A program made the translations under genes and the position numbers. DNA of 64,000 nt, from positions 124,001 through 188,000 of the forward strand of contig CAWBIJ010000003.1 in NCBI GenBank assembly GCA_963788975.1, written 5' to 3'. The DNA comes from VRUE01 sp963788975. GTDB lineage: Bacteria; Actinomycetota; Thermoleophilia; Solirubrobacterales; 70-9. The notes under the pieces are model-generated. The model had not been told where the DNA came from, made no database searches, and saw only the letters and a list, made by a program, of their open reading frames with translations. This document shows, piece after piece, positions 9,069 to 17,340 of this stretch; the first letter of the stretch is position 1, and the number at the start of each line of letters is the position of its first letter.

Positions 9069-12000
9069 CTAACCCTGCTCGACGCCGACGATGTCGGCCT
9101 TGCCGTCACCGTCGATGTCACCTGTGTTGAGGAAGTAAGGACCTCCCATCCCCGTGAGCACCGCGCTCCAACTCGAAACTCCGGAGCCGCTGCTGATTCC
9201 GAACATGTAGCGGTATTTGCCACCGCCTTCCGCCTCGACGCTGACGATGTCGGCCTTGCCGTCTTTGTTGACATCGCCGAGATCCATCATCTCCGAGTAG
9301 CTCATTCCCGTCAGGACAGAGCCCCAGCTCGAGATGCCGGAACCACTGCTCACCCCCCGCATGTAGCGGTATTTGCCGCCTTCGGACTCGACGCTGACGA
9401 TGTCGGCCTTGCCGTCGCCAGTGAAGTCGCCGAGGGCCATCTTGTGTGGATAGCCCATGCCTCCCAGCACCTGACTCCAACTGGAAATCCCGGTGCCGCT
9501 TCCGATTCCGAACATGTAGCGATAGGACCCTCCGCCGGCTGGCTCGACGGCGACGATGTCGGCCTTGCCGTCGGCATTTACGTCTGCAACCCCGAATCTG
9601 GTCGGCTCGCTCATCCCGCTCAACACGCTGGTCCAGCTCGACACCCCGGAGCCACTGCTGATTCCGAACATGTAGCGGTATTTGCCACCGCCTTCGGGCT
9701 CAACGCTGACGATGTCAGCTTTGCCGTCTTTGTTGACGTCGGCGACCGCCATCGCAGTCGGAAGACCCATTCCGCTCAGAACGGTCTTCCAGCTCGCGAC
9801 CCCGCCGGATCCCCCACTGGCTCCGAGGACATAGCGGTACTGGGCCCCTTCGGACTCGACGCTGACGATGTCGGCCTTGCCGTCGCCGGTGAAGTCGCCC
9901 ATGTCCGTCCGCTGCGGAGTCTTCATCCAGCTCTGAACCGTGTCCCAGCTGGAGACCGCTCCACCCGTGCTGAATCCGACCTTATGGCGGTAGGAACCGC
10001 CCGGCTCGGCCTCCGTGCTGACGATGTCCGATTTCCCGTCGGCGTTGAAATCGGCCACGTCCATCTGCTCGGCATAACTCATCCCAGTGAGAACAGAACC
10101 CCAGCTCGACACTCCGCCTCCAGAGCTTTTGCCCAACATGAAGCGGTATTTGCCGTTGCCTTCGGACTCGACACTGACGATGTCGGCCTTGCCGTCACCG
10201 GTGAAGTCGCCGAGGGCCAGCTGGCCGGGGGCGCTCATCCCGGAGAGGACCGAGCCCCAGCTCGAGACCCCAGATCCACTGCTGATCCCAAGCATGTAGC
10301 GGTATTTGCCGTTGCCTTCGGACTCGACACTGACGATGTCGGCCTTGCCGTCACCGGTGAAGTCGCCGAGGGCCAGCTGGCCGGGGGCGCTCATCCCGGA
10401 GAGGACCGAGCCCCAGCTCGAGACCCCAGATCCACTGCTGATCCCAAGCATGTAGCGGTATTTGCCGTTGCCTTCGGACTCGACGCTGACGATGTCGGCT
10501 TTGCCGTCACCGGTGAAGTCGCCGAGGGCCAGCTGGCCGGGGGCGCTCATCCCGGAGAGGACCGAGCCCCAGCTCGAGACCCCAGATCCACTGCTGATCC
10601 CAAGCATGTAGCGGTATTTGCCGTTGCCTTCGGACTCGACGCTGACGATGTCGGCTTTGCCGTCACCGGTGAAGTCGCCGAGATCGAAGTTGGCGGGAAG
10701 GCCCATCCCGCTCAGCACGGAACTCCAAGCCGAGACACTACTTCCCGAGCCGGTACCCAACCGATAGCGGTACGAGTTCCCTCCTTCGTATTCGACGCTG
10801 ACGATGTCGGCTTTGCCGTCGCCGGTGAAGTCGCCGACCTCGGTGGGACCGAAGGCCATACCGAGCGACGTATTCCAGCTCGAGATCCCTGCGCCGCTGC
10901 TCAAGCCACGCATATAGCGGTACCCGGTCGTCGTGAAGCTTCCATTCGCACCGTAGCTGGTGCCGCCAGCGTGCGTCGCGACCAGGCGGTAGTGGTATGT
11001 GGTGCCGGGCAACAACCCAGATACGACTGAGCTGACGTTGACGATGCTTAGTCCAGAGCCAGCATTCGCACTGGGAATCGGTACCGATCTGCCGTACTCG
11101 GTCGTAGTTCCGTATTCGAAATGGTAGGCCGTCGAATATCCGCCGGGATTGATTGCGCCGTTGAGGGTCGCCTGCTGTTGCTGCACTGCCGTAGCCGGGC
11201 CGGTAGTCGTGGGTGGGCCTGGCCAGGGCGCGGCGCCAGTCTGTTTCTGGAACGCCCACCAAGCCGATCGGTAGCCACCGCCGCCGTCCCGCAAACCGCA
11301 GTATGTAGCCCATTTGCCCGGTTTCCCGCCGTCCTGGATGTTGTACCAGAAGGCCGCCTGGATGTTGAGCGCACCAGCGGCGCCTTTGACCCAGTTGTAG
11401 GCTTCGGTCAGGAGTTCGGCCTGCTGTGCCTCGGTGACGGTCGGTGCATCGCCGGCCAGCGGCCAGCCCATCTCGGTGATCCACAGCGACCGGCTTGGCC
11501 CCCAAGGCAAGGTGTTCAGCTTTTCGCGTACGAATCCGATCTCGGTCGTGAACTCGACCATTTTGCCGTTGAAGGCATAGGGGTGGATCGAGAGGCCGTG
11601 GTAGGAGCTATAGAGGCCGGGCACTTCGTAGGCTTTTTCGAGGAACCACGGGTAGTTGGCAGTGCCCGACATGTAGAGGCCGGCGAAGAGGACCTGGGTG
11701 CCGCCGCCGCTCTGTTCCTGCGAGCCCGCCTGGATCGCCGCCGCGGTGTAGATCAGGAAGCTGGCGTACTCATGGGGCAGGATTTTTTCTTGCCCGCCGA
11801 CCATGGGGTTGTTGGGGTAGAGGTTCGGCTCGTTCCAGACCTCCCAGGTCGCCACGGGCCTCGGGTTTGCCTTTCCGGCCCAGAATTCGCCGTTGTAGCC
11901 GTAGCGCCTGATCACGGCCTTGGTCCACGTGTACCAGCTGCCCCAGCCCGGGTCCGAAGAGAGCAGGAAGCGCGTCCCTTCTCCGTTGCTGCGGACCAAG

Positions 12001-12326
12001 TAGGGAGAGATCGTGATGCCGCGTTCCCAGGCGGCCTGGAAGATCGGGTCGTAGTGGGCCACCCAGTTCGGCGCCGCTTGGTCGATCGGCAGCCGGTAGT
12101 GAGTGGCACCCGAGCGCTTGACGATCTCCAGTTCGGCGGGGCTGTAGTTCATCCACCCCAGGCCGATCGAGAGTGCCGAGGCGCTGGAGGCGCCGGCCAG
12201 AAGGAGGGTGAGGCTGGCGAGGAATGCTGCGACTAGCGTGGAGCTTCTTCCTGGAATCGCGCGAGATCTCCGAATCGCTTCCAATGGTTGGTGCGAATCT
12301 TCCCCTGCAATGAAATCGTTACCCAC
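9069..12326 (-). CDS. Secreted glycosidase-like protein with FN3-like domain and twelve 52-aa FG-GAP-like repeats
   Basis: The product has 1,085 residues. The signal peptide and GH-A-like domain (51-365, with WNEPN Glu166 and WITEMGWP Glu285) are nearly identical to those of the downstream paralogue. An FN3-like domain (about 370-467) follows. The tail is twelve repeats of about 52 residues of the form YRYM.G.SSGSG(V/I)SSW..VL.GM..P.....GDFTGDGKADIVSVE, typical FG-GAP/VCBS calcium-binding beta-propeller motifs (D.NGDGK.D type). They are unlike the repeats of its neighbour. Repeats 3-5 are identical in protein. The start is a GTG preceded by a GAGGGGG Shine-Dalgarno. It is the middle gene of the operon, 18 bases after the RTX-like gene. 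Confidence 0.75.
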   Translation of the reverse strand: MGNDFIAGEDSHQPLEAIRRSRAIPGRSSTLVAAFLASLTLLLAGASSASALSIGLGWMNYSPAELEIVKRSGATHYRLPIDQAAPNWVAHYDPIFQAAWERGITISPYLVRSNGEGTRFLLSSDPGWGSWYTWTKAVIRRYGYNGEFWAGKANPRPVATWEVWNEPNLYPNNPMVGGQEKILPHEYASFLIYTAAAIQAGSQEQSGGGTQVLFAGLYMSGTANYPWFLEKAYEVPGLYSSYHGLSIHPYAFNGKMVEFTTEIGFVREKLNTLPWGPSRSLWITEMGWPLAGDAPTVTEAQQAELLTEAYNWVKGAAGALNIQAAFWYNIQDGGKPGKWATYCGLRDGGGGYRSAWWAFQKQTGAAPWPGPPTTTGPATAVQQQQATLNGAINPGGYSTAYHFEYGTTTEYGRSVPIPSANAGSGLSIVNVSSVVSGLLPGTTYHYRLVATHAGGTSYGANGSFTTTGYRYMRGLSSGAGISSWNTSLGMAFGPTEVGDFTGDGKADIVSVEYEGGNSYRYRLGTGSGSSVSAWSSVLSGMGLPANFDLGDFTGDGKADIVSVESEGNGKYRYMLGISSGSGVSSWGSVLSGMSAPGQLALGDFTGDGKADIVSVESEGNGKYRYMLGISSGSGVSSWGSVLSGMSAPGQLALGDFTGDGKADIVSVESEGNGKYRYMLGISSGSGVSSWGSVLSGMSAPGQLALGDFTGDGKADIVSVESEGNGKYRFMLGKSSGGGVSSWGSVLTGMSYAEQMDVADFNADGKSDIVSTEAEPGGSYRHKVGFSTGGAVSSWDTVQSWMKTPQRTDMGDFTGDGKADIVSVESEGAQYRYVLGASGGSGGVASWKTVLSGMGLPTAMAVADVNKDGKADIVSVEPEGGGKYRYMFGISSGSGVSSWTSVLSGMSEPTRFGVADVNADGKADIVAVEPAGGGSYRYMFGIGSGTGISSWSQVLGGMGYPHKMALGDFTGDGKADIVSVESEGGKYRYMRGVSSGSGISSWGSVLTGMSYSEMMDLGDVNKDGKADIVSVEAEGGGKYRYMFGISSGSGVSSWSAVLTGMGGPYFLNTGDIDGDGKADIVGVEQG
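10143..10610 (-). repeat. Three tandem 156-bp units within the FG-GAP tail
   Basis: Units begin at 10143, 10299 and 10455. The first two are identical and the third differs at two positions. A fourth unit starting at 10611 matches for about 70 bases and then diverges. Each unit encodes one 52-residue propeller-type repeat. Confidence 0.9.
11331..12222 (-). repeat. Duplicated glycosidase-head sequence, copy 2
   Basis: This is the counterpart of the segment 3,260 bases downstream. The shared block ends at the signal peptide. Beyond it the 5' ends of the two genes differ completely. Confidence 0.75.
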
Positions 12327-12344
12327 TGTCGCCCCCTCTTGCCC

Positions 12345-14453
12345 CTACGGGCAGCCGTTGAATTTGTCGCTTGCGTCTAGGACGCAGCTGTCCGTTCCTG
12401 GACCGCCGCCGCCCACCTCGGCTATTTCGTCTTTTGCTTCGAGGCGATCGTTGCCTTCACGCCCCCAGAGCTCGTCTTTGCCAAGGCGGCCGAGCATGTT
12501 GTTGTCTTTCGCGTCGCCGTAAAGCAGATCGTTGCCGCTCGTCCCCTCGAGGTCGTCGATGTTGGCGAGCGTTCCTAGGGTGCCGGAGCTGCATGCCGGC
12601 CCCCCCGCATAGACGTTGCCTGCGGTGCCGGTCGCCAGGTCGGCCACGACCGCCCCAGCGGGGAGCTTCGCCCAAGAGGAACTGTTGACCGCGCTGCCGT
12701 CGCTCAAGCCGCTCTGGGCGCCCTGCAGCATGTCTCCGTCGCAATTGCTGGCCGAGAGGAGCAGGTCGTTGCCGTTGCCGCCTTGCAGGTTGTCTTTGCC
12801 CTCGTTGTTGATCAGGGCATCGTCGTAGCCGTACGCGTAGAGGACGTCTTCGCCCACACCGGGGCCGTCCACGACCATGTCCTCGGTGTAGCCGCTGGCG
12901 AGCAGTTCGTCATTTCCCTCCCCGCCCAGCAGCACCGGAGACGTGGTCTCCCAGAACTGTTCGGTGACCGTCAGCGCCAACTTGTCGTTGCCGCCGATCC
13001 CCGCCAGCGTGATCGCATCCGCCGGCTTGGGAAGCGTGCAGTCCACTTTGGTCGCTTCGTAGACGCAACCAGGGGTTTTCGCACCGCTGGCAAGATCGAA
13101 CTGAGCCGACCCGGCCTGCGCCGTGTAGACGACGTGTCCTATCCCGGATACGAGGCTGAGGCTGACGGTGACGTCGTCTTTGCCGGTGCTGCCGGCGAGA
13201 TAGAGCTGCACCCAACCCAGGGTTGCGGGCGCGCTCGTCACCATGAAGCCCGCGCTGATCTTGCTGCGGTCGCGCTGCGTCACGCTTTCCGCCGTGCCGC
13301 TGCATTCGTTCGCCGTCTCCACATCGCAGTTGTTCGTGCCCGCCTGGCCATAGGCGGTGTCAGCGCCGGCTTCGCCTTTGATGTAGTCGCCGTCTGCACC
13401 GCCGTAGATGACGTCATCGCCTTCCTTGCCGTAGATGACGTCGGTACCGCCACCGCCATCGATCCTGTTGGCCACGCTCGATCCGACGATCACGTCTGCG
13501 AATGGCGAACCGATCAAGTTCTCGAATCCACCGTTGACGTCGTCGCTGCCACCGCCATAGCGCGCGTCGTTGTTGCAAGCCTCCAGCGGCCCTTCGGGTC
13601 CGGCGCAGGCTTCGGCACCGTCAAGGCGCACGTAGACGCCGCGGTCTTCGCTGTCGGCATCTGCGGGAAAGCCCGCGATCGACACGCTGCCGTGGAAGCC
13701 CGGGGTGACCGCCGTGGCGAAGCTCAACGTATCGGTGCCGCTTTCGCCCGTGTCTTCGAGCGAGTCGATCGTCCCGTCGCCGCGGATCAGGTCGCTTTCC
13801 TGGTTGCCGTTGAGCTTGTCGGTGCCGAGGCCCCCGGAGAGTAGGTCGTTGCCCGTACCGCCCGCGATGCCGGCGCTGCCGTCAGCCGGAAACTCGTCTC
13901 CCACCCCGCCGAAGAGCTGGTCGTTCCCCCCATTGCCCTTGAGCACGTCGTTGCCGCGCTGGCCGAAGATCCTGTCGTTACCGCCGCTGCCTACGAGTTC
14001 TTGGCTGCCATCGCCGCCGTAGCAAGATTTACCGGCTTCGCATTTGACTTCGCTGAGACTCGCGGTTGCCAGTGCGTCGCTCGCATTTGCTCGACGCAAT
14101 GCGCGTCCAACCGGACCCGGCATCCGACTGATCGCAGCTTGCTCGGCTTCGGGAGGCTCGCCGTAGATGACGTCATCGCCTTCTCCGCCGTCGACATCCT
14201 CCACGTTGGGCGTGGCGAAGATCACATCGTTGCCGTCACCGCCCAGCACTTGGCGCACGCGCGGAGAGGTCACGACGATGACGTCGGCGCATGCACTTCC
14301 CCGCACCGTCGCTCCGTCTGCGCTCGTGGTGGGCGCCCCCAAACACGGCGACGCTGCCGTTGCTTCCCCCACAGCGCCGATGCCGAGCGTGTAGGCGAAA
14401 GCCAGCAACACGCACAGACAGGGCACTCCCGTCCGGCAAATAATCAGCCCCAT
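12345..14453 (-). CDS. Secreted RTX (hemolysin-type calcium-binding repeat) protein
   Basis: The product has 702 residues with an N-terminal hydrophobic signal (LCVLLAFAYTLGIGAVGEA). Glycine/aspartate nonapeptides of the GG.G.D.(I/L) type occur in clusters at about 70-97, 144-225, 290-370 and in the C-terminal 200 residues (for example GGDGNDVIF, GNGGNDQLFGG, EGDDVIYGG, GREGNDRLEA). Such repeats fold into calcium-bound parallel beta-rolls after export. No catalytic domain is recognisable, so a surface or matrix role is inferred. The start ATG has GGGGGGAG five bases upstream. It is the first gene of the operon with the two glycosidase-like genes, all with calcium-binding repeat tails. Confidence 0.8.
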   Translation of the reverse strand: MGLIICRTGVPCLCVLLAFAYTLGIGAVGEATAASPCLGAPTTSADGATVRGSACADVIVVTSPRVRQVLGGDGNDVIFATPNVEDVDGGEGDDVIYGEPPEAEQAAISRMPGPVGRALRRANASDALATASLSEVKCEAGKSCYGGDGSQELVGSGGNDRIFGQRGNDVLKGNGGNDQLFGGVGDEFPADGSAGIAGGTGNDLLSGGLGTDKLNGNQESDLIRGDGTIDSLEDTGESGTDTLSFATAVTPGFHGSVSIAGFPADADSEDRGVYVRLDGAEACAGPEGPLEACNNDARYGGGSDDVNGGFENLIGSPFADVIVGSSVANRIDGGGGTDVIYGKEGDDVIYGGADGDYIKGEAGADTAYGQAGTNNCDVETANECSGTAESVTQRDRSKISAGFMVTSAPATLGWVQLYLAGSTGKDDVTVSLSLVSGIGHVVYTAQAGSAQFDLASGAKTPGCVYEATKVDCTLPKPADAITLAGIGGNDKLALTVTEQFWETTSPVLLGGEGNDELLASGYTEDMVVDGPGVGEDVLYAYGYDDALINNEGKDNLQGGNGNDLLLSASNCDGDMLQGAQSGLSDGSAVNSSSWAKLPAGAVVADLATGTAGNVYAGGPACSSGTLGTLANIDDLEGTSGNDLLYGDAKDNNMLGRLGKDELWGREGNDRLEAKDEIAEVGGGGPGTDSCVLDASDKFNGCP

Positions 14454-14798
14454 CTTGACTCCCCCCTCGTCGCACTACAGGCGCCGACCCTATAAACGGA
14501 AGAGTTTGTGATGCACTAAGTGAGTGTTAAGGGCGTCGGGCGGGGTCGTAGTGTTTAACTCACCTTCACTGCTCGATATTCCTTCACTTATAAGTCAATT
14601 TCGAGATATATGACACTTCTCCACCATCACACAATTGCGCTTCTCTCTTGGCTCCCGAAACAGCGGCAGCCTCCGCTCTGATCGGAATGCCGCTCGGATA
14701 GGCGTAGCGGAAGCTGTGCCTTGGCGAGCGCGGACTCAGTCGCCGTTTAGAGATGCTTCGCGAAAGCGAGTGCCGATTTGCTGCGGGCTTCTACGAGG
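14454..14798. other. Intergenic region with operon promoter; locally AT-rich
   Basis: No gene is seen here. Open frames across it continue antisense into tRNA-His and are rejected. The 14,570-14,640 part is strikingly AT-rich for this genome. A TATAGG box near 14,490 on the minus strand could serve the RTX operon. The half-sites GTGAGT(G)TTAA near 14,520 and TTTAACTCAC near 14,555 form an imperfect inverted repeat that might be an operator. Confidence 0.35.
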
Positions 14799-14871
14799 GG
14801 TGGACGACCGGATTCGAACCGGCGACCGCCTGGACCACAACCAGGAGCTCTACCAGCTGAGCTACGTCCAC
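14799..14871 (-). tRNA. tRNA-His (GTG)
   Basis: The cloverleaf is complete: acceptor GTGGACG/CGTCCAC, anticodon stem CCTGG/CCAGG with loop TTGTGGT (anticodon GTG) and T-loop TTCGAAT. The base before the 5' end is a G opposite discriminator C, as expected for the G-1 of tRNA-His. CCA is not encoded. Confidence 0.95.
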
Positions 14872-14906
14872 CGCGCTCCTCCAATCTAGCGGTAGCGTTG
14901 CCAGGG

Positions 14907-15902
14907 ATGCGGCGGAAGAACGGGATCGCGGTCGTGGTCGCGTCATTGGGCGCGTTCGTGCTCCTCCTGCCCACGGGCGCGAGCGCCCTCGGTCCCTACC
15001 CCGCCCTCGGCACCTGCCCGGTCTTCCCCGACCCGCCCGCCTCGCCCTCCCCCACCGCGGCCTCGCTTCCGAGCCAAGCAGCCTGGAACCAGGACATCTC
15101 CCGCGCCCCGGTCGCCCGCAACTCTGCCGCCGTCATCGCCTACATCAACGCCAATGGCAGCGACCACCTCCACCCCGACTTCGGCTCGCCGCGCGCCTAC
15201 GGCTTCCCCTACGCCGTGGTCGGCGCCAAGCAGCGCAAGCTCCCCGTCCGCTACACCGCCTACGGCAGCGAGAGCGACCGCGGGCCGTTCCCGGTCCCGA
15301 CCGGCGCCCCGGTCGAGGGTGGCCAGGACAGCGACGGCGACCGCCACGTCCTCGTCGTCGACCGCACCCGCTGCGTCCTCTACGAGCTCTACCGCGCCTT
15401 CTTCTCCCGCAGCGGCGGCGCCCACTGGAACGCCGACTCCGGGGTCAGCTGGGACCTCCGCTCGACCGAGCTGCGGCCCGACTCCTGGACCTCGGCCGAC
15501 GCGGCCGGGCTGCCGATCTTCCCCGGCCTGGTCCGCTACGACGAGGTCGCGGCCGGACGCATCGAGCACGCGATCCGGGTCACCTTCGAGAGCACCCGGG
15601 ATGCCTGGGTCCACCCCGCCTCCCACTGTGCCGGCGACACCGCCAGCGCGAGCGCGCCGGCGATGGGGACGCGCCTGCGGCTCAAGGCCGGCTACGGCCT
15701 CGGCGGCTTCAGCGGCGGCGCCAAGGTGGTCGCCGAAGCGCTGAAGCGCCACGGGATGATCGTCGCCGACAACGGCTCCAACTGGTTCTTCAGCGGCAGC
15801 AGCGACCGACGCTGGGACGACGAGAACCTGAACCAGCTGAAGCGGATTCCCGGCAGCGCCTTCGAGGTCGTACGCAGCGCCGCCCGCCCGCACGTCTGCT
15901 GA
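14907..15902 (+). CDS. Conserved secreted protein of unknown function
   Basis: The product has 331 residues. An Arg/Lys-containing N-terminus and hydrophobic core (residues 6-23, ending GASALG) form a signal peptide. The mature part has motifs I associate with a widespread uncharacterised secreted family: WNQDISRAPV, HPDFGSPRAYGFPY, GDRHVLVVDRTRC, YELYRAF, WDLRSTELRP, TSADAAGLPIFPGLVRYDE, RLKAGYGL and DNGSNWFFSG. The acidic and histidine-rich conserved motifs suggest a catalytic or binding pocket, but no activity is known to me. The ATG at 14907 is chosen because earlier in-frame codons lie in antisense tRNA-His. A TAGCGT box 8 nt before the ATG suggests leaderless transcription. Confidence 0.75.
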   Translation: MRRKNGIAVVVASLGAFVLLLPTGASALGPYPALGTCPVFPDPPASPSPTAASLPSQAAWNQDISRAPVARNSAAVIAYINANGSDHLHPDFGSPRAYGFPYAVVGAKQRKLPVRYTAYGSESDRGPFPVPTGAPVEGGQDSDGDRHVLVVDRTRCVLYELYRAFFSRSGGAHWNADSGVSWDLRSTELRPDSWTSADAAGLPIFPGLVRYDEVAAGRIEHAIRVTFESTRDAWVHPASHCAGDTASASAPAMGTRLRLKAGYGLGGFSGGAKVVAEALKRHGMIVADNGSNWFFSGSSDRRWDDENLNQLKRIPGSAFEVVRSAARPHVC

Positions 15903-15903
15903 G

Positions 15904-16515
15904 TCAGCCCTCGTCGACCACGACGCGGCTGAACCTGGCCTGGAGGCGGGACTCGAGCTCGGCGCTCGCCGCCTCCGCCGCCTCAGCCTCCTCCGGCCCG
16001 GCCAGCACCAGGATCACGTCGGTCGCCGGGAAGCTCTGCAGTTGGTCCTCGACCGCCTGCACGACATCCTCATCGCCGACCCGCGCCTCCGCCGCGACGC
16101 CGACCTTGGCCAGTGCCGCGACCGTGGTCACCAGGCGCTGCTGGGCGTGGTGGCGGGCGGGCTCGACGTCGGAGGCCCAGCGATCGAGGAAGCCGATCTG
16201 GGTCGGAGCGAGGACGAGCAGCTCCGTCCCCTCCCCGCCATGCACGCCGTCGCCCCGCGCCGTCCGAGAGATTTCGGCGATCGCCGCTGGATCCTCCACC
16301 GCGCAGGTGGCGACCACGAGGACGTGACGCTCGAGGTCATCGGCCGGCGCTGGGCGGATCGGGCCGCGCGGCTTCTGCCTCGCTGCCACGACCAGGATCG
16401 CCAGCGCGGCAAGCGCCCCAACCGCCGCGCCGACAGCGGCGCCGCCGAGCATGAACCCAGCGACGATCGGGACCGCGATCCCGGCGACGATCAGTGGCAG
16501 CTTCCAAGCGTCCAT
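15904..16515 (-). CDS. Membrane-anchored universal-stress-like protein
   Basis: The product has 203 residues. Two N-terminal membrane segments (about 6-24 and 27-46, rich in Ala/Gly/Val) precede a cytoplasmic domain from residue 60. That domain has alternating strands and helices, including RHVLVVATCAVEDP, GTELLVLAPTQI and ATDVILVLAGPEEA. This is compatible with an alpha/beta nucleotide-binding fold like UspA, but the full ATP-binding G-2X-G-9X-G motif is not evident. Function is inferred only weakly. It converges on the secreted gene with a single base between stops. Confidence 0.5.
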   Translation of the reverse strand: MDAWKLPLIVAGIAVPIVAGFMLGGAAVGAAVGALAALAILVVAARQKPRGPIRPAPADDLERHVLVVATCAVEDPAAIAEISRTARGDGVHGGEGTELLVLAPTQIGFLDRWASDVEPARHHAQQRLVTTVAALAKVGVAAEARVGDEDVVQAVEDQLQSFPATDVILVLAGPEEAEAAEAASAELESRLQARFSRVVVDEG

Positions 16516-16570
16516 CGCCCTAGGCTGCCACGACCGTCCCGGGCCGTCCAGGCACGACCGCGCTCGCGTC

Positions 16571-16717
16571 TTAGACGCGTCTCGTCCCCGCGCCTCCTCC
16601 GAGGCGAGGGATGAGCAATAGCGCTAGGCCGATCAGGATCACGATGATCCCAAGTGCGTAATGCACCAGGATCGCCAGGACAATGCCGATGATTATGAGC
16701 AGTATCGCTAGTGACAT
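16571..16717 (-). CDS. Small (48-aa) hydrophobic membrane protein
   Basis: A short frame encodes M-S-L-A-I-L-L-I-I-I-G and continues as two closely spaced hydrophobic segments (residues 3-17 and 21-36) with a single histidine between them. It ends in a positively charged tail (GAGTRRV). The composition and the turn between two transmembrane helices resemble small DUF3096-like proteins. It lies between two annotated genes on the same strand. It was recognised by hydrophobicity and framing, not by homology search. Confidence 0.5.
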   Translation of the reverse strand: MSLAILLIIIGIVLAILVHYALGIIVILIGLALLLIPRLGGGAGTRRV

Positions 16718-16763
16718 GGCAGCGGTCTTACCCGTGCCCACCGGCGCGCAAACCCGCGGTTAG

Positions 16764-17312
16764 TTAGATAGTCAGGAGCCCGTCCGTGAGATGCCGCTCG
16801 AGCATCTCGGCCGCTTCCTCGGCGGACCTGTCGCCCACCTCGAGGACGTTGGCCTCGAGGGTGCCAAGCCCAGAGAAGCTCCGCCAGAGCTGCTCGATCG
16901 CCTCGAGTTCGATCGGCGGCGCGCCTTCGCGGTCCTGCACGCGCGTCACGCAGGTGGACAGCGGCGCACGGAGCACGGCGTAGGCGACCTGGCACCGCGC
17001 CTCGGCGAGCGCGCCGCGCAGGGGCTCGAGGAACCAGTCGGGGAGGACGATCCCGTCGACGATCGTCAGGTAGCCGGCCGCTGCGTAACCCGCCGCCGCC
17101 TTGGCGACGATCTCCATCACCATCCGGTTCTGGTCGTGCGACTCGGGTCGCCACGGCTCGACGTAGTCGGTGCGGATGAACCTGAAGAACTCATCCGCCT
17201 CCAGGTGCACGGCGCGGCGCGATCGCTCAGCGACGATTCTGGCTGTCGCCGTCTTGCCGACACCGGGAGGGCCGGTGACGATCAGGACGGGGGTGTCGGG
17301 CGACGCAGGCAC
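16764..17312 (-). CDS. P-loop NTPase / small-molecule kinase-like protein
   Basis: The product has 182 residues. A Walker A motif GPPGVGKT (about residues 14-21) opens an adenylate/shikimate-kinase-like fold. HLEADEFFRF supplies the first acidic substrate-side motif. IVDGIVLPDWFLEPL, AYAVLRAP and TRVQDREG follow the usual order for small P-loop kinases such as gluconate or chloramphenicol phosphotransferase-like enzymes. The phosphate acceptor is unknown. The start is GTG, exactly 6 nt after a TAACGT -10 box and without a Shine-Dalgarno, so the mRNA is probably leaderless. Confidence 0.7.
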   Translation of the reverse strand: MPASPDTPVLIVTGPPGVGKTATARIVAERSRRAVHLEADEFFRFIRTDYVEPWRPESHDQNRMVMEIVAKAAAGYAAAGYLTIVDGIVLPDWFLEPLRGALAEARCQVAYAVLRAPLSTCVTRVQDREGAPPIELEAIEQLWRSFSGLGTLEANVLEVGDRSAEEAAEMLERHLTDGLLTI

Positions 17313-17340
17313 GCGGTGACGTTAACGCGACCGCCGCGGC

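Noticed and set aside
6232..10930. Regular repeats at about 141 and 156 bp, considered as CRISPR-like
   Set aside because: They are in-frame protein repeats in long genes, with no short identical repeats or unique spacers of CRISPR size.
9444..11030. 528-codon frame antisense to the FG-GAP-repeat gene
   Set aside because: It mirrors the repeats of the minus-strand gene and has no start or domain support.
14635..14889. Open frame across the intergenic region into antisense tRNA-His
   Set aside because: Its C-terminal half is the antisense translation of the tRNA and the rest has no coding signal.
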